NCBI GenBank assembly: GCA_943788815.1
Contig: CALSRS010000001.1
Coordinates: 806,001-870,000 of the forward strand
Length of the DNA stretch: 64,000 nucleotides
DNA from: an uncultured Gammaproteobacteria bacterium
Lineage (GTDB): Bacteria; Pseudomonadota; Gammaproteobacteria; Eutrophobiales; Eutrophobiaceae
Direction: 5' to 3'
The first letter of the stretch is position 1; each line of letters opens with the position of its first letter. Positions 18,067 through 27,881 of the stretch are shown piece after piece. A model generated the notes under the pieces. That model ran no database searches, had not been told where the DNA came from, and saw nothing but the letters and a program-made list of their open reading frames with translations. The position numbers and the translations under genes are program-made.

Positions 18067-18273
18067 TTATTCATACTCGTCGTGATCATCCCCATCAGGA
18101 ATCGCTGCACCTAATACTTTACCTGTTGCTTTTACTGTCCCTACTGTTACTCCAACCGCCGTGCTTGCTGCTGCGTCAACAACTTTCACGACGGTACAAG
18201 CAGACATAAATAATAACAATATCAATAGAACGCCAAAGAAGCATTTTTCTGCTATGGGATTTCCTTGTTTCAT
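18067..18273 (-). CDS. Small lipoprotein
   Basis: A 68-residue protein with an N-terminal hydrophobic stretch ending in a lipobox-like FMSAC (cysteine about residue 26). A short mature part follows, rich in Val, Ala and Thr (VVKVVDAAASTAVGVTVGTV), with an acidic tail DGDDHDEYE. The pattern (CTVVKV, GTVKATGKV, IPDGDD) resembles a family of small proteobacterial lipoproteins annotated NF038104; that match is from memory. AAGGA lies upstream of the ATG. Confidence 0.65.
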   Translation of the reverse strand: MKQGNPIAEKCFFGVLLILLLFMSACTVVKVVDAAASTAVGVTVGTVKATGKVLGAAIPDGDDHDEYE

Positions 18274-18392
18274 ATATTAATTTTCCTTAATTAATTTTTA
18301 TTCTTACTGACCATAAAGCATCTAATAATAAGGCGTCATAAATAGAAGATGCATCACTCTTTTTTAGAACAAAGTAAACATCCAGATATTTG

Positions 18393-19265
18393 TTAATTAA
18401 GCTTCAAATCATTGCGCAGTATATTAATTACTTGCTGTGAAGTTGGTTTCACGCCTCGCCAAATATAGAACGATTCTGCTGCCTGCTCTACCAGCATTCC
18501 CAAGCCGTCTAGCGCCTTGCTTGCGCCATGTCCCTTGCACCACTGATTAAATACTGTTTCAGTATCCCCATACACCATGTCATAACAACAGCTGTCTTTT
18601 GATATTATGGAGCTTGGCAGTGGTGGTAACTCTCCCTTTAGTCCTGACGATGTCCCATTAATGATCACATCAAAGTTCCCTTTATTCTCAAGGGTATCAA
18701 TACCGCAAGCACTAATATTGTTCGCTTGAATACTACTGGCAAGGTCGACTGCTTTATTGACCGTACGGTTGGCTATCAATATTGATTCGGGTTGCTGTTC
18801 AAATAAGGGACCCAAAATGCCTCTGACGGCACCTCCGGCACCAATTATTAATATTTTACTGCCCTGCACCTGAATACAGTTGTTTAGTAGATCACGCAGC
18901 AGTCCCACGCCATCGGTATTGTCTCCAGAAATTTGACCATCATCACCAAACCAAAGTGTATTCACCGCCATTGCAGCTTGTGCCCTGATAGTTAAACTAT
19001 TACACAGACGATATGCATCTTGTTTATAGGGAACCGTAATATTTAAACCTTTACCACCCAATTCTCTAAATTGCTGTACAGCGGATGCAAATTGACCTTC
19101 GGGGACATGAATAGCCTGATAACTAATCGACTGGTTTGTTTGTTCAGCAAAGCTTGTATGGATGAAGGGAGATTTACTGTGGGCAATGGGATTACCCATC
19201 ACGGCATAATTGTCACGAACGGGATCAAGGTGTATTTCCAAAGATGATGACTCAACTGAACTCAT
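18393..19265 (-). CDS. aroE: Shikimate dehydrogenase
   Basis: A 290-residue NADP-dependent enzyme that reduces 3-dehydroshikimate to shikimate in the aromatic amino-acid pathway. Shikimate-binding motif NPIAHSKSPFIH is near residue 25, catalytic Lys in NITVPYK near 80, the nucleotide-binding loop GAGGAVRG near 142 and the NRT motif near 165. The N-terminus is about 15 residues longer than usual; I see no better start codon. It follows the cyclic-nucleotide/rhodanese gene on the same strand after 62 bases. Confidence 0.95.
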   Translation of the reverse strand: MSSVESSSLEIHLDPVRDNYAVMGNPIAHSKSPFIHTSFAEQTNQSISYQAIHVPEGQFASAVQQFRELGGKGLNITVPYKQDAYRLCNSLTIRAQAAMAVNTLWFGDDGQISGDNTDGVGLLRDLLNNCIQVQGSKILIIGAGGAVRGILGPLFEQQPESILIANRTVNKAVDLASSIQANNISACGIDTLENKGNFDVIINGTSSGLKGELPPLPSSIISKDSCCYDMVYGDTETVFNQWCKGHGASKALDGLGMLVEQAAESFYIWRGVKPTSQQVINILRNDLKLN

Positions 19266-19327
19266 AGAATAGCAATGCTAATTGAGCCAGTTTAATTGAA
19301 TGCTGGCTGTTAAAAATTGATCGCGTA

Positions 19328-20377
19328 TTACTCGCTGAACAGGCCGCCCTTCAAGCAACTAGTGCTTAGGCCTCTTTCGGTCAGCAAAAAAGCACCTGCC
19401 GAACTTCTGCGGCTGGTATCGCAATACAAAATATAAGTCTTACTAGGATCTAGCTTGTCTGCCTTCATCCTTAGCATATACAGGGGGATATTCTGGGCAC
19501 CCTCAATTCCATTATTTTTAAATTCACTATCAAGACGAACATCCACCCAGACAGCCGTTCCATCAGCCACCATCTTGTCCCCTTCCTCACGAGTGACCCA
19601 GTTCAGCATGGGTTCCTTTAATAATTCATTAAAATCTTCCTTGGACAAACGCATTAATACGCCATCGGTAACCATAATAATATTGGCATTGCGCTTAGTC
19701 TCAGATAACAGTGCTTCTTCCCCAAAGGCATCACCATCACTCAAAGTGGCGAGTATAAGCTCAGTATTGTTCTTGGACGGTTTGGTAACCTTACATTTCC
19801 CTTTGTTAATGATGTAATAATAATCTCCATCTTCATCTTGTTTTATTACGGTCTCACCAGCCTTGAAAGGGACTTCCTGTATACGCATAAACATAGACTG
19901 GATATTTCCCGGAGGTATTTGCATGAAGGCCTTAGACTGTAAAATCCGTGTCATCCAGTCACCACCCTCAGCATCTTCATCAAAATTTTCTTCTACAGCT
20001 ATTTCATCTACTTCGATACCGGACATCTGGTCCCAGGTCATTAAAATGTCGAGGAGATCACTATCTATCCGGGTAACCTTACAGGGTGTTTTTGTAGTAG
20101 CTGTGTGCTTGCGTGGCTGAAGGTTGGACATGGCATGTTTTGCCTGATCGGATCCAGCTTTTACTAACGAAATCGCACCGTCATTGGCTATTAATTCAAC
20201 CTCACCTTCGACTAGATATATGGCTTGCTTATCACTATCTCCAGCCTTAAAGATGGCCCTCCCAGCTGGGATGTCTTCCACAAATGTCTTGGAAGCCAGT
20301 TCTTCAAAATTTTCATGATTCAGGGCATTGGGTGGGACAAATGATCTTAGTATTGTTTTATCTATTAGGTTTGCCAT
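19328..20377 (-). CDS. Protein with two cyclic-nucleotide-binding domains and a rhodanese domain
   Basis: A 349-residue protein with tandem cNMP-binding (cupin-like) domains at about 20-115 and 150-255. The second is the better conserved (GETVIKQDEDGDYYYIINKG, GDAFGEEALL). A rhodanese domain occupies about 260-349, with the active-site loop YCDTSRRS, so the catalytic cysteine is present. There is no DNA-binding domain, so this is not a CRP-type regulator. The start at 20377 has a GAGGA site. The role is unknown; it plausibly senses a nucleotide and handles sulfur or signals by protein contact. Confidence 0.85.
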   Translation of the reverse strand: MANLIDKTILRSFVPPNALNHENFEELASKTFVEDIPAGRAIFKAGDSDKQAIYLVEGEVELIANDGAISLVKAGSDQAKHAMSNLQPRKHTATTKTPCKVTRIDSDLLDILMTWDQMSGIEVDEIAVEENFDEDAEGGDWMTRILQSKAFMQIPPGNIQSMFMRIQEVPFKAGETVIKQDEDGDYYYIINKGKCKVTKPSKNNTELILATLSDGDAFGEEALLSETKRNANIIMVTDGVLMRLSKEDFNELLKEPMLNWVTREEGDKMVADGTAVWVDVRLDSEFKNNGIEGAQNIPLYMLRMKADKLDPSKTYILYCDTSRRSSAGAFLLTERGLSTSCLKGGLFSE

Positions 20378-20514
20378 GAATATCCTCAAAAATACGAATT
20401 TACCTTTCCATAAACTCAAACGCGTATCTTAAGCCGAGAACGGGACTAATGGAACAATTAATCCAATACTCAAGGCATTTTTTGGTTTTGAAAATTCTTA
20501 TCTGATAAAAATAC

Positions 20515-20541
20515 AAAAAAAAACGGGTGCCAGGCACCCGT
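20515..20541 (-). terminator. Rho-independent terminator after amtB
   Basis: Inverted repeat CGGGTG / CACCCG (20524-20540, loop CCAGG), followed on the minus strand by nine T residues. It ends the minus-strand glnK-amtB transcript 27 bases past the amtB stop. Confidence 0.88.
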
Positions 20542-20567
20542 TAATTATCTGATTTCAGGTGTCAGGA

Positions 20568-21860
20568 CTATAGATTATAGCCTCGCTCATCATGCAGAAC
20601 TAAATCCAGACCCTCTGTTTCTTCGTCTTCGGTCACCCTCAGACCAACCATTGCATCCACCAGCTTCAGGATGATGAAACTTGCAATACCGCACCAGACG
20701 ATGGTCGCTACGACACCTATTGCCTGCGTTATCATCTGAGCTCCAATAGATGTTTTAAGTCCCAACCCCCCCATCGATTCCGCTGCAAAAACAGCAGTTA
20801 ATAAGGTACCGAGAATGCCCCCAACACCGTGAACTGGAAAAACATCCAGGGAATCATCAATTTTCAGACCGCGCTTGATATATTGTGTCGAGAAATAGCA
20901 GATTACGCCTGCTGATAGTCCGATACATAATCCTCCTATCGGCCCGACAAAACCAGATGCAGGGGTAATCGTCCCTAAACCAGCCACCATTCCCGTGACA
21001 ATCCCTAACACACTGGGTTTACCGTGTTTTATCCATTCACATGCCATCCAGGCCAGAGAACCCGCTGCTGCAGATATATGGGTCACTGTCATCGCCATAG
21101 CTGCGCTAGAATCAGCTGCCAATGCACTACCAGCATTAAACCCAAACCATCCTACCCAAAGCATGGATGCGCCCGTGACCACCATGGGTAGATTATGCGG
21201 TGGCATTGCCGTCGTAGGAAAACCTTTACGTTTTCCTAGGACCACCGCCGCCACCAAGGCGGCAACCCCCGCATTGATATGAACTACGGCACCACCTGCA
21301 AAATCCAGAAAACCCATGTCACTAAGCCATCCACCACCCCAAACCCAATGGGTGACTGGCGCATAGACAACTACTAACCAGATGGCTGAAAACCAAAGAA
21401 CTGCAGAAAATTTCATTCGTTCTGCATAACCGCCCACAATCAGTGCAGGCGTAATAATGGCAAATGTCATCTGGAACATAAAAAATAAGGTTTCAGGCAG
21501 ATCACCACTGACACTGTCCAGACCGATCCCCCCCATGAATATCTTGCCCATACCGACAATCTTATTCATTCCACCACCATCACCAAATGCGAGACCATAG
21601 ACAAATACTACCCATAAGATAGATACCAAACAGGCAATGGCGAAGCATTGCATCAGGACAGACAGGACATTTTTGTTTCTAACTAGGCCGCCATAAAACA
21701 ATGCAAGACCGGGCAAGGTCATAAACAATACCAGTGCGGTGGATGTTAAAATCCAGGAAGTATTTGCACCATTTACTACATCCTGTGCATTTACCAGCTG
21801 AGGTAATGAATATAAAAAGATGGTAAGCCAGATGGATGATATGTTTTTTATAATTTTCAT
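20568..21860 (-). CDS. amtB: Ammonium channel AmtB (first copy)
   Basis: A 430-residue ammonium channel with an N-terminal signal-like helix and eleven further helices. The pore twin histidines can be seen in VVHINAG and FPVHGVGG. GGGGGAG lies 9 bases upstream of the ATG at 21860; an earlier in-frame ATG at 21878 overlaps this site, so 21860 is preferred. It sits 21 bases downstream of a P-II gene, the usual glnK-amtB pair in which GlnK plugs the channel when nitrogen is plentiful. A sigma-54 promoter upstream of glnK likely drives both. Confidence 0.95.
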   Translation of the reverse strand: MKIIKNISSIWLTIFLYSLPQLVNAQDVVNGANTSWILTSTALVLFMTLPGLALFYGGLVRNKNVLSVLMQCFAIACLVSILWVVFVYGLAFGDGGGMNKIVGMGKIFMGGIGLDSVSGDLPETLFFMFQMTFAIITPALIVGGYAERMKFSAVLWFSAIWLVVVYAPVTHWVWGGGWLSDMGFLDFAGGAVVHINAGVAALVAAVVLGKRKGFPTTAMPPHNLPMVVTGASMLWVGWFGFNAGSALAADSSAAMAMTVTHISAAAGSLAWMACEWIKHGKPSVLGIVTGMVAGLGTITPASGFVGPIGGLCIGLSAGVICYFSTQYIKRGLKIDDSLDVFPVHGVGGILGTLLTAVFAAESMGGLGLKTSIGAQMITQAIGVVATIVWCGIASFIILKLVDAMVGLRVTEDEETEGLDLVLHDERGYNL

Positions 21861-21881
21861 TTTTTTATTCTCCCCCATAAT

Positions 21882-22259
<378 letters not shown>

Positions 22260-22302
22260 TCACAGTTCAGGTCCATTTTAGATACCCGGATGACCAATAG
22301 TA

Positions 22303-22319
22303 ATGCACGATATGTGCCA
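22303..22319 (-). promoter_or_regulatory. Sigma-54 promoter for glnK-amtB
   Basis: On the minus strand the sequence is TGGCACATATCGTGCAT. It has the invariant GG (-24) and GC (-12) separated by exactly 10 bases and matches the TGGCAC-N5-TTGCA consensus except at one base of the -12 element. It lies 83 bases upstream of the GTG of glnK. Confidence 0.85.
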
Positions 22320-22393
22320 CAAAGAAAAAAGGCAGAAATAACAGGAAGTTATTAATTTTTAATTTGAGAATAACATCTTCTGGAGGACAAAAT

Positions 22394-22440
22394 TGCACTA
22401 GTATGTTGCAAAATTTTAGAGTTTGCTCCTTTTTGGAGCA
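22394..22440. promoter_or_regulatory. Tandem NtrC-like palindromes upstream of the sigma-54 promoter
   Basis: Two 17-bp palindromes: TGCACTAGTATGTTGCA (22394-22410) and TGCTCCTTTTTGGAGCA (22424-22440). Both resemble the NtrC operator TGCAC-N7-GTGCA. Their centres are 30 bp apart, about three helical turns, and they lie roughly 75-135 bp upstream of the sigma-54 promoter, a typical enhancer position. The second is also a perfect hairpin (8-bp arms from 22422 to 22442), so it could instead end the glnB transcript; no T run follows it on the minus strand. Confidence 0.6.
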
Positions 22441-22468
22441 AAATATACTGCGCTTGGAAAAGGTCTAT

Positions 22469-22819
<351 letters not shown>

Positions 22820-22868
22820 TCAGAATATTCATTTATGATTCACCGATACACTATACAACTGCTTATTT

Positions 22869-22907
22869 CAAAAAACAAAGGGGATAGAAAACGCTGTTTC
22901 TATCCCC
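22869..22907 (-). terminator. Terminator after second amtB
   Basis: Perfect 11-bp stem GGGGATAGAAA / TTTCTATCCCC (22880-22890 and 22897-22907), loop ACGCTG, with a T-rich tract on the minus strand (TTTGTTTTTT). It separates amtB copy 2 from P-II copy 2. Confidence 0.88.
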
Positions 22908-22934
22908 GTAATGTTTAATATTTTTATACAATAA

Positions 22935-24188
22935 TTAGTTGTTAACAAATTCTGGGTAGGCTTCTACACCACATTCACCTACATCCAGACCTTCATATTC
23001 TTCCTCTTCACTGACCCGGATTCCCATCACGGCCTTGATGATTCCCCAGAATATCAAGCTCATAATGAATGTCCAAAAGAAGATTGTAGCCAGACCCATC
23101 AGCTGTGCACCGATAGTTGCATCGGGGTTAGTCAAGGTCACTGCAAGCAAGCCCCACATCCCCACTGAACCATGCACAGATATTGCGCCGACCGGATCAT
23201 CAATTTTCAGCTTGTCCAGACCGACAATCGAAAACACAACCAGGATACCGCCTATGGCACCAATCATCGTTGCCAGTAATGGCGTTGGAGTCAGAGGTTC
23301 CGCTGTAATTGCAACAAGGCCTGCAAGTGCGCCATTTAGTGTCATGGTTAAATCCGCCTTACCAAACAGTATCCTCGCAGTAATCAATGCTGCAACTACG
23401 CCACCCGCTGCGGCCATATTGGTATTCACTATAATCAGGGATACCGCATTGGCCTCACCAACATTGGAGATCATCAGCTCTGAACCACCGTTAAACCCAA
23501 ACCAACCTAACCACAGGATAAATGTACCCAAAGTGGCTAAAGGCAGGTTTGCACCGGGTATTGCATTGATCTTGCCTTCCTTGCTGTATTTGCCTTTACG
23601 AGGCCCTAACAGTAATACGCCGGCCAAAGCAGCAGATGCACCACACAGGTGAACAACACCCGATCCTGCAAAATCCAGGAAACCTTGAGCGTCTAAAAAT
23701 CCACCGCCCCATTTCCAGAAGCCCTGCACAGGATATATAAAGCCAGTCATCACAATGGCAAAAACAAAGAACGCCCAAAGTTTCATGCGCTCTGCGATTG
23801 CGCCCGAGACGATCGACATGGCCGTTGCAACAAATACGACCTGAAAGAAAAAGTCTGATAGACCTGAATAATAAGGTGCATCATCTCCTCCTGCCAGAAC
23901 AGCTTCTGCTGTATTGTCACCGGCGCCCAACAGGCTGCCAAATCCAGGCCAGAAACTGCTGTCTGCGCCACTGTACATGATGTTATACCCCATGATCATA
24001 TACATAATGCAGGCAATGGCGTAAAGAACGACATTTTTAGTTAAAATTTCAGCGGTGTTTTTGGATCTCACTAGCCCAGACTCAAGCATTGCGAAACCTG
24101 CCGCCATCCACATTACAAATGCACCCATTACCAGAAAGTAAAAGGTATCGAGTGCATATCTGACTTCTAAGTCAACTATGGCTTCCAC
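22935..24188 (-). CDS. amt: Ammonium channel (second copy)
   Basis: A 417-residue ammonium transporter that starts at a GTG (24188) with GGAGG nine bases upstream. It has no signal-like N-terminal extension, unlike the copy at 20568. The pore histidines lie in VVHLCGA and ISVHGSVG. The C-terminal region VSEEEEYEGLD is the cytoplasmic segment that GlnK contacts. It is clearly divergent from the first copy, so the pair is not a recent duplication; the two may differ in affinity. It follows P-II copy 3 by 29 bases. Confidence 0.95.
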   Translation of the reverse strand: MEAIVDLEVRYALDTFYFLVMGAFVMWMAAGFAMLESGLVRSKNTAEILTKNVVLYAIACIMYMIMGYNIMYSGADSSFWPGFGSLLGAGDNTAEAVLAGGDDAPYYSGLSDFFFQVVFVATAMSIVSGAIAERMKLWAFFVFAIVMTGFIYPVQGFWKWGGGFLDAQGFLDFAGSGVVHLCGASAALAGVLLLGPRKGKYSKEGKINAIPGANLPLATLGTFILWLGWFGFNGGSELMISNVGEANAVSLIIVNTNMAAAGGVVAALITARILFGKADLTMTLNGALAGLVAITAEPLTPTPLLATMIGAIGGILVVFSIVGLDKLKIDDPVGAISVHGSVGMWGLLAVTLTNPDATIGAQLMGLATIFFWTFIMSLIFWGIIKAVMGIRVSEEEEYEGLDVGECGVEAYPEFVNN

Positions 24189-24217
24189 GTTATAATTCCT
24201 CCGAGTTAATTATGTAA

Positions 24218-24615
<398 letters not shown>

Positions 24616-24639
24616 TTAGGTTTGATTTTTTATATAGAC

Positions 24640-25368
24640 CTACCAGGAACTGGAAACTGAGAACACAACTGTTGAATCACAGATGTTCCCACCACCAAAG
24701 CATTCAGCTTCACTCAAGTCCGTATCTGAGTAGGTAACTGCAAAATCCACACCCATAATCGATTTTGACAAGCTGACGTTATACTCCAACCAATCTGGGG
24801 TACCCCATGCGGCCTCATCTTTTATAGACTGATGTCCGATATGGAACCCAAGGCCGAAATCGCTAGGTAAGGTAAATCCTAAATCGCCATAGACATAGAA
24901 ACCTGTATCACTATTGAATGAGAAATTGTCAGACCATAGAAATCCGACACCTACTGAAGGCTCAAAGTCTCCGCCGAATGTGTAACTCAGACTCGGTCCA
25001 AACTCCATGTAATCCTCACCAGAACTGGTGCTAGTTGTACCTGGATAATAGTAATAAACTGCAAATAGGTCGTAGCCAAGGCCGTTCGCGAACTCACCCG
25101 CGTAACCACCATAAATATCTACCTCTGCACCATCATCGGTAAAACTAATGTTCGATGCCCATGTGCCAGCATAGAATCCCATCTCATGACCATAATCGAT
25201 TCCACCTTGTATCGTGAAACTATTATCAGTTTGTGACTGACCACGGAATAAGTAGTCTGAGGCCAAATTCACATTTCCTGAAAATGAATGCGGTGAGTCC
25301 TGAGCAAGTCCGGTTGCGGCATAAAATAGTGTTAAGGTTGTAATAATCAATTTACTAACAGTCTTCAT
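24640..25368 (-). CDS. TorF-type outer-membrane protein (TIGR02001-like)
   Basis: A 242-residue protein with a signal peptide (MKTVSKLIITTLTLFYAATGLA, cleavage before QDS) and a pattern of alternating beta strands ending in an aromatic residue (VSSSW), typical of an outer-membrane barrel. Motif ASDYLFRGQSQT matches the proteobacterial family TIGR02001/TorF often found beside glnK-amtB; this is recalled, not searched. The start at 25368 has GGAG upstream. It is the first gene behind a sigma-54 promoter, which suggests nitrogen-regulated uptake across the outer membrane. Substrate unknown. Confidence 0.82.
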   Translation of the reverse strand: MKTVSKLIITTLTLFYAATGLAQDSPHSFSGNVNLASDYLFRGQSQTDNSFTIQGGIDYGHEMGFYAGTWASNISFTDDGAEVDIYGGYAGEFANGLGYDLFAVYYYYPGTTSTSSGEDYMEFGPSLSYTFGGDFEPSVGVGFLWSDNFSFNSDTGFYVYGDLGFTLPSDFGLGFHIGHQSIKDEAAWGTPDWLEYNVSLSKSIMGVDFAVTYSDTDLSEAECFGGGNICDSTVVFSVSSSW

Positions 25369-25417
25369 AACATGATCTCCATATAAATTAATAAAAAGTA
25401 AAAAAGACACTCTTTCA

Positions 25418-25434
25418 ATGCATATACCGTGCCA
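25418..25434 (-). promoter_or_regulatory. Sigma-54 promoter for outer-membrane protein-glnK-amt operon
   Basis: On the minus strand the sequence is TGGCACGGTATATGCAT, with GG and GC 10 bases apart. It agrees with TGGCACG-N4-TTGCA at all but one position. It is located 50 bases upstream of the ATG at 25368. Confidence 0.88.
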
Positions 25435-25505
25435 TAATTTAATTATTCATATATATCAATAAGATATATAGATGATAATAATTTCAGCTCATAATTTTCT
25501 TGCAA

Positions 25506-25535
25506 TGCAACATGATATTGCATCATCCTGGTGCA
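25506..25535. promoter_or_regulatory. Overlapping NtrC-like palindromes
   Basis: TGCAACATGATATTGCA (25506-25522), a perfect TGCAA-N7-TTGCA palindrome, and TGCATCATCCTGGTGCA (25519-25535), which differs from the NtrC operator TGCAC-N7-GTGCA at one base, overlap by 4 bases. They lie about 75-115 bp upstream of the sigma-54 promoter, a plausible enhancer site. Confidence 0.6.
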
Positions 25536-25639
25536 TCATTACACCGCCTATGCACAGTGAGAGTGCCAGGTAGGTGATCGGGATTTGCTTTTAATTGTAT
25601 GCGAGAATTAACATTGATTTGTAAATTGGAACTTAGTTG

Positions 25640-25900
25640 ATGTCGTTTAAACCAGAAAATCTTGATGAATTAGTAAAACAGATTTCAAACCTGCTGCCTG
25701 ATGATTTGCGGCAGACCCGAGAAGATCTTGAAAAAAATTTAAAGGCCGCGTTGAAAGCCACATTAAATAAAATGGATCTGGTAACCCGAGAGGAATTTGA
25801 TATTCAGCAAGAGTTGTTGGCTAATACCCGAAAGCTGCTGGATGAATTGGAAGGAAAAGTTAACCATCTGGAATCAGATATAAGCAATACCAGTAAGTAA
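25640..25900 (+). CDS. ubiK: Ubiquinone biosynthesis accessory factor UbiK (YqiC/BMFP family)
   Basis: An 86-residue coiled-coil protein with the family pattern LVKQISNLLPDDL near the N-terminus and a heptad region KMDLVTREEFDIQQELLANT. UbiK binds UbiJ and helps late ubiquinone synthesis. It starts at the ATG 25640 rather than the TTG 3 bases upstream. comM follows after 49 bases on the same strand. Confidence 0.85.
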   Translation: MSFKPENLDELVKQISNLLPDDLRQTREDLEKNLKAALKATLNKMDLVTREEFDIQQELLANTRKLLDELEGKVNHLESDISNTSK

Positions 25901-25949
25901 AGGAAAAGTACTATAATTTAGCTTCACTAAAAATACAGGGAATGTTCAC

Positions 25950-27467
25950 ATGGAAGTGGCAATCGTATACAGCCGTGCTTTATCCGGAATCAATTCACCA
26001 TTAGTAACTATCGAAGTCCATTTGTCGCGTGGGCTTCCAGGGTTTTCCATTGTTGGTCTCCCCGAGACGGCCGTTAGAGAAAGCAAAGATCGAGTAAGAA
26101 GCGCCCTACTCAATAATTATTTTGAATATCCGTTAAAGCGCATCACGGTCAATCTGGCACCGGCTGATTTACCCAAGACCAGTGGCCGCTTTGATTTACC
26201 GATTGCGATTGGAATTTTGGCGGCCTCAGGACAAATACCGAGCAAGGATCTTCTAAAGTACGAATTTGCTGGCGAACTTGCACTAACTGGAAAGTTACGT
26301 CCCATTAGCGGGTGCCTGCCCATGGCCAATTTCACTCAAAAGGCAAACAGAAGCATTATATTACCGCAAGGCAATGCTCAAGAAGCCTCATTAATTCAGA
26401 ATCTTGATATCTATGCTGCTCCCAACCTTAATGCCGTATGTGCACACCTATCGGGCTCTGATGCCTTGCAATTATTTTACAGTCAACATCAGTACACACC
26501 TGCTCATTTCCCAGATCTGTCAGAAGTAAAATTACAGTACCAGGCCAAACGAGCACTGGAGATAGCCGCAGCAGGGAACCATAACCTGCTTATGATAGGC
26601 CCTCCTGGCACGGGGAAAACCATGCTGGCTGAACGATTACCCGGCATCCTACCTTCATTGGAAAATTAACAGGCACTGGAAGTGGCTGCAATTCACTCTA
26701 TATCTTCCCAGGGATTTAATGTTGAATCATGGAAACGCAGGCCATTCCGGTCACCTCATCATACCGCTTCAGCCGTTGCGCTGGTGGGTGGAGGAAGTCA
26801 TCCTAGACCAGGTGAAATCTCACTTGCACATAACGGGGTATTATTTCTTGATGAACTACCGCAATTTGATCGTAAGGTACTGGAAGTTTTACGTGAACCC
26901 ATAGAGTCAGGAAAAATATCTATATCACGCGCAGCAAACCAACAAATTTTCCCAGCACGATTTCAATTGATTGCGGCGATGAACCCATGTCCTTGTGGTT
27001 ACTACGGCGACATGACTGACAGATGTAGTTGCACACCTGAAAAAATCAGGCGTTATCGAACCAGGATATCGGGGCCTTTATTGGACAGGATAGATATGCA
27101 TATTGAAGTTCCAAACCTTGGACATGAGATTCTTCACACTATCGATGAAGCCAATATTGAAAGCAGTAATAATGTAAGAGCAAGGGTAATACATGCCCAG
27201 ACTAAACAGCGCTCACGAACAGGGAGTCTCAATAACTTGCTATCAAACCCTGAAATTAGCGAGCATTGCAATCTTGAAATGCATGATAGGAAGTTACTAG
27301 AAAAAGCAGCGACACAATTTAATTTGTCTGCACGATCTTTAATGAAAATCCTGAAGGTATCAAGGACCATTGCCGACCTCGATAATTGTGACAATATACA
27401 AAATGACCATATCACAGAAGCGATTAGTTTCCGTAGACTTGAAAGGTTATTACAACAACTTGCATAG
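25950..27467 (+). pseudogene. comM: comM (YifB) Mg-chelatase-like helicase interrupted by one in-frame stop
   Basis: The whole ComM length (about 505 codons) is present in one reading frame, but a TAA at 26667-26669 splits it into 239- and 266-codon halves. The break follows ILPSLEN; the codons right after it continue as QALEVAAIHS, which is ComM sequence, so nothing is missing. Walker A GPPGTGKTMLAERLP precedes the stop by a few residues; Walker B LFLDELPQF and the zinc-type cysteines (CPCGYYGD, CSC) follow it. ComM drives branch migration during natural transformation. Possibilities are a recent nonsense mutation, a sequencing error, or readthrough. Confidence 0.9.
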
Positions 27468-27479
27468 CACCTTTCAATA

Positions 27480-27878
27480 ATGTCAAATAGAGACATGTCA
27501 GACATACTCATTCCAGAAATTAAAATCGCCGTAGAGACTGAATATCTTATAGACCAATCGGCCCCTGATCAAAATCATTACGTTTTTGCCTATACCATCA
27601 CTATTGAAAATAATGGAAACATCCCTGCTAAATTACTCCGTCGTCACTGGATAATTACCGATGCGAACAACAAGATACAGGAAGTTAAAGGTGAAGGCGT
27701 AATAGGATTACAACCTCATATCTCACCCAACCAGGTTTTCACCTACTCCAGTGGAGCAATTTTAGAAACTCCATTGGGCTGTATGCAGGGTAGTTATGAG
27801 ATGGTTACCGATGAAGGTAATGAATTTACATCACCCATTCCTCTATTCAGATTAACATCAAATATTGTTATGCATTGA
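27480..27878 (+). CDS. apaG: ApaG protein
   Basis: A 132-residue single-domain protein with a fibronectin-III-like fold (DUF525). Family motifs are YTITIENNG, LLRRHWIITDAN and GVIGLQPHISP. The biochemical role is unsettled. It precedes apaH by 3 bases, as in E. coli. The start at 27480 lacks a good ribosome-binding site; 27495 (MSDILIPE) is an alternative. In E. coli this pair belongs to the lptD-rsmA cluster, which here is 14 kb upstream. Confidence 0.92.
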   Translation: MSNRDMSDILIPEIKIAVETEYLIDQSAPDQNHYVFAYTITIENNGNIPAKLLRRHWIITDANNKIQEVKGEGVIGLQPHISPNQVFTYSSGAILETPLGCMQGSYEMVTDEGNEFTSPIPLFRLTSNIVMH

Positions 27879-27881
27879 TAC

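Noticed and set aside
18067-18273. Toxin/antitoxin or bacteriocin peptide
   Set aside because: The lipobox and composition fit a small lipoprotein, and no partner gene is adjacent.
23035-23652. 205-codon plus-strand frame inside the second amt gene
   Set aside because: It is antisense to a clearly conserved membrane protein; its Ile/Pro/Thr-rich composition reflects the reverse of hydrophobic codons.
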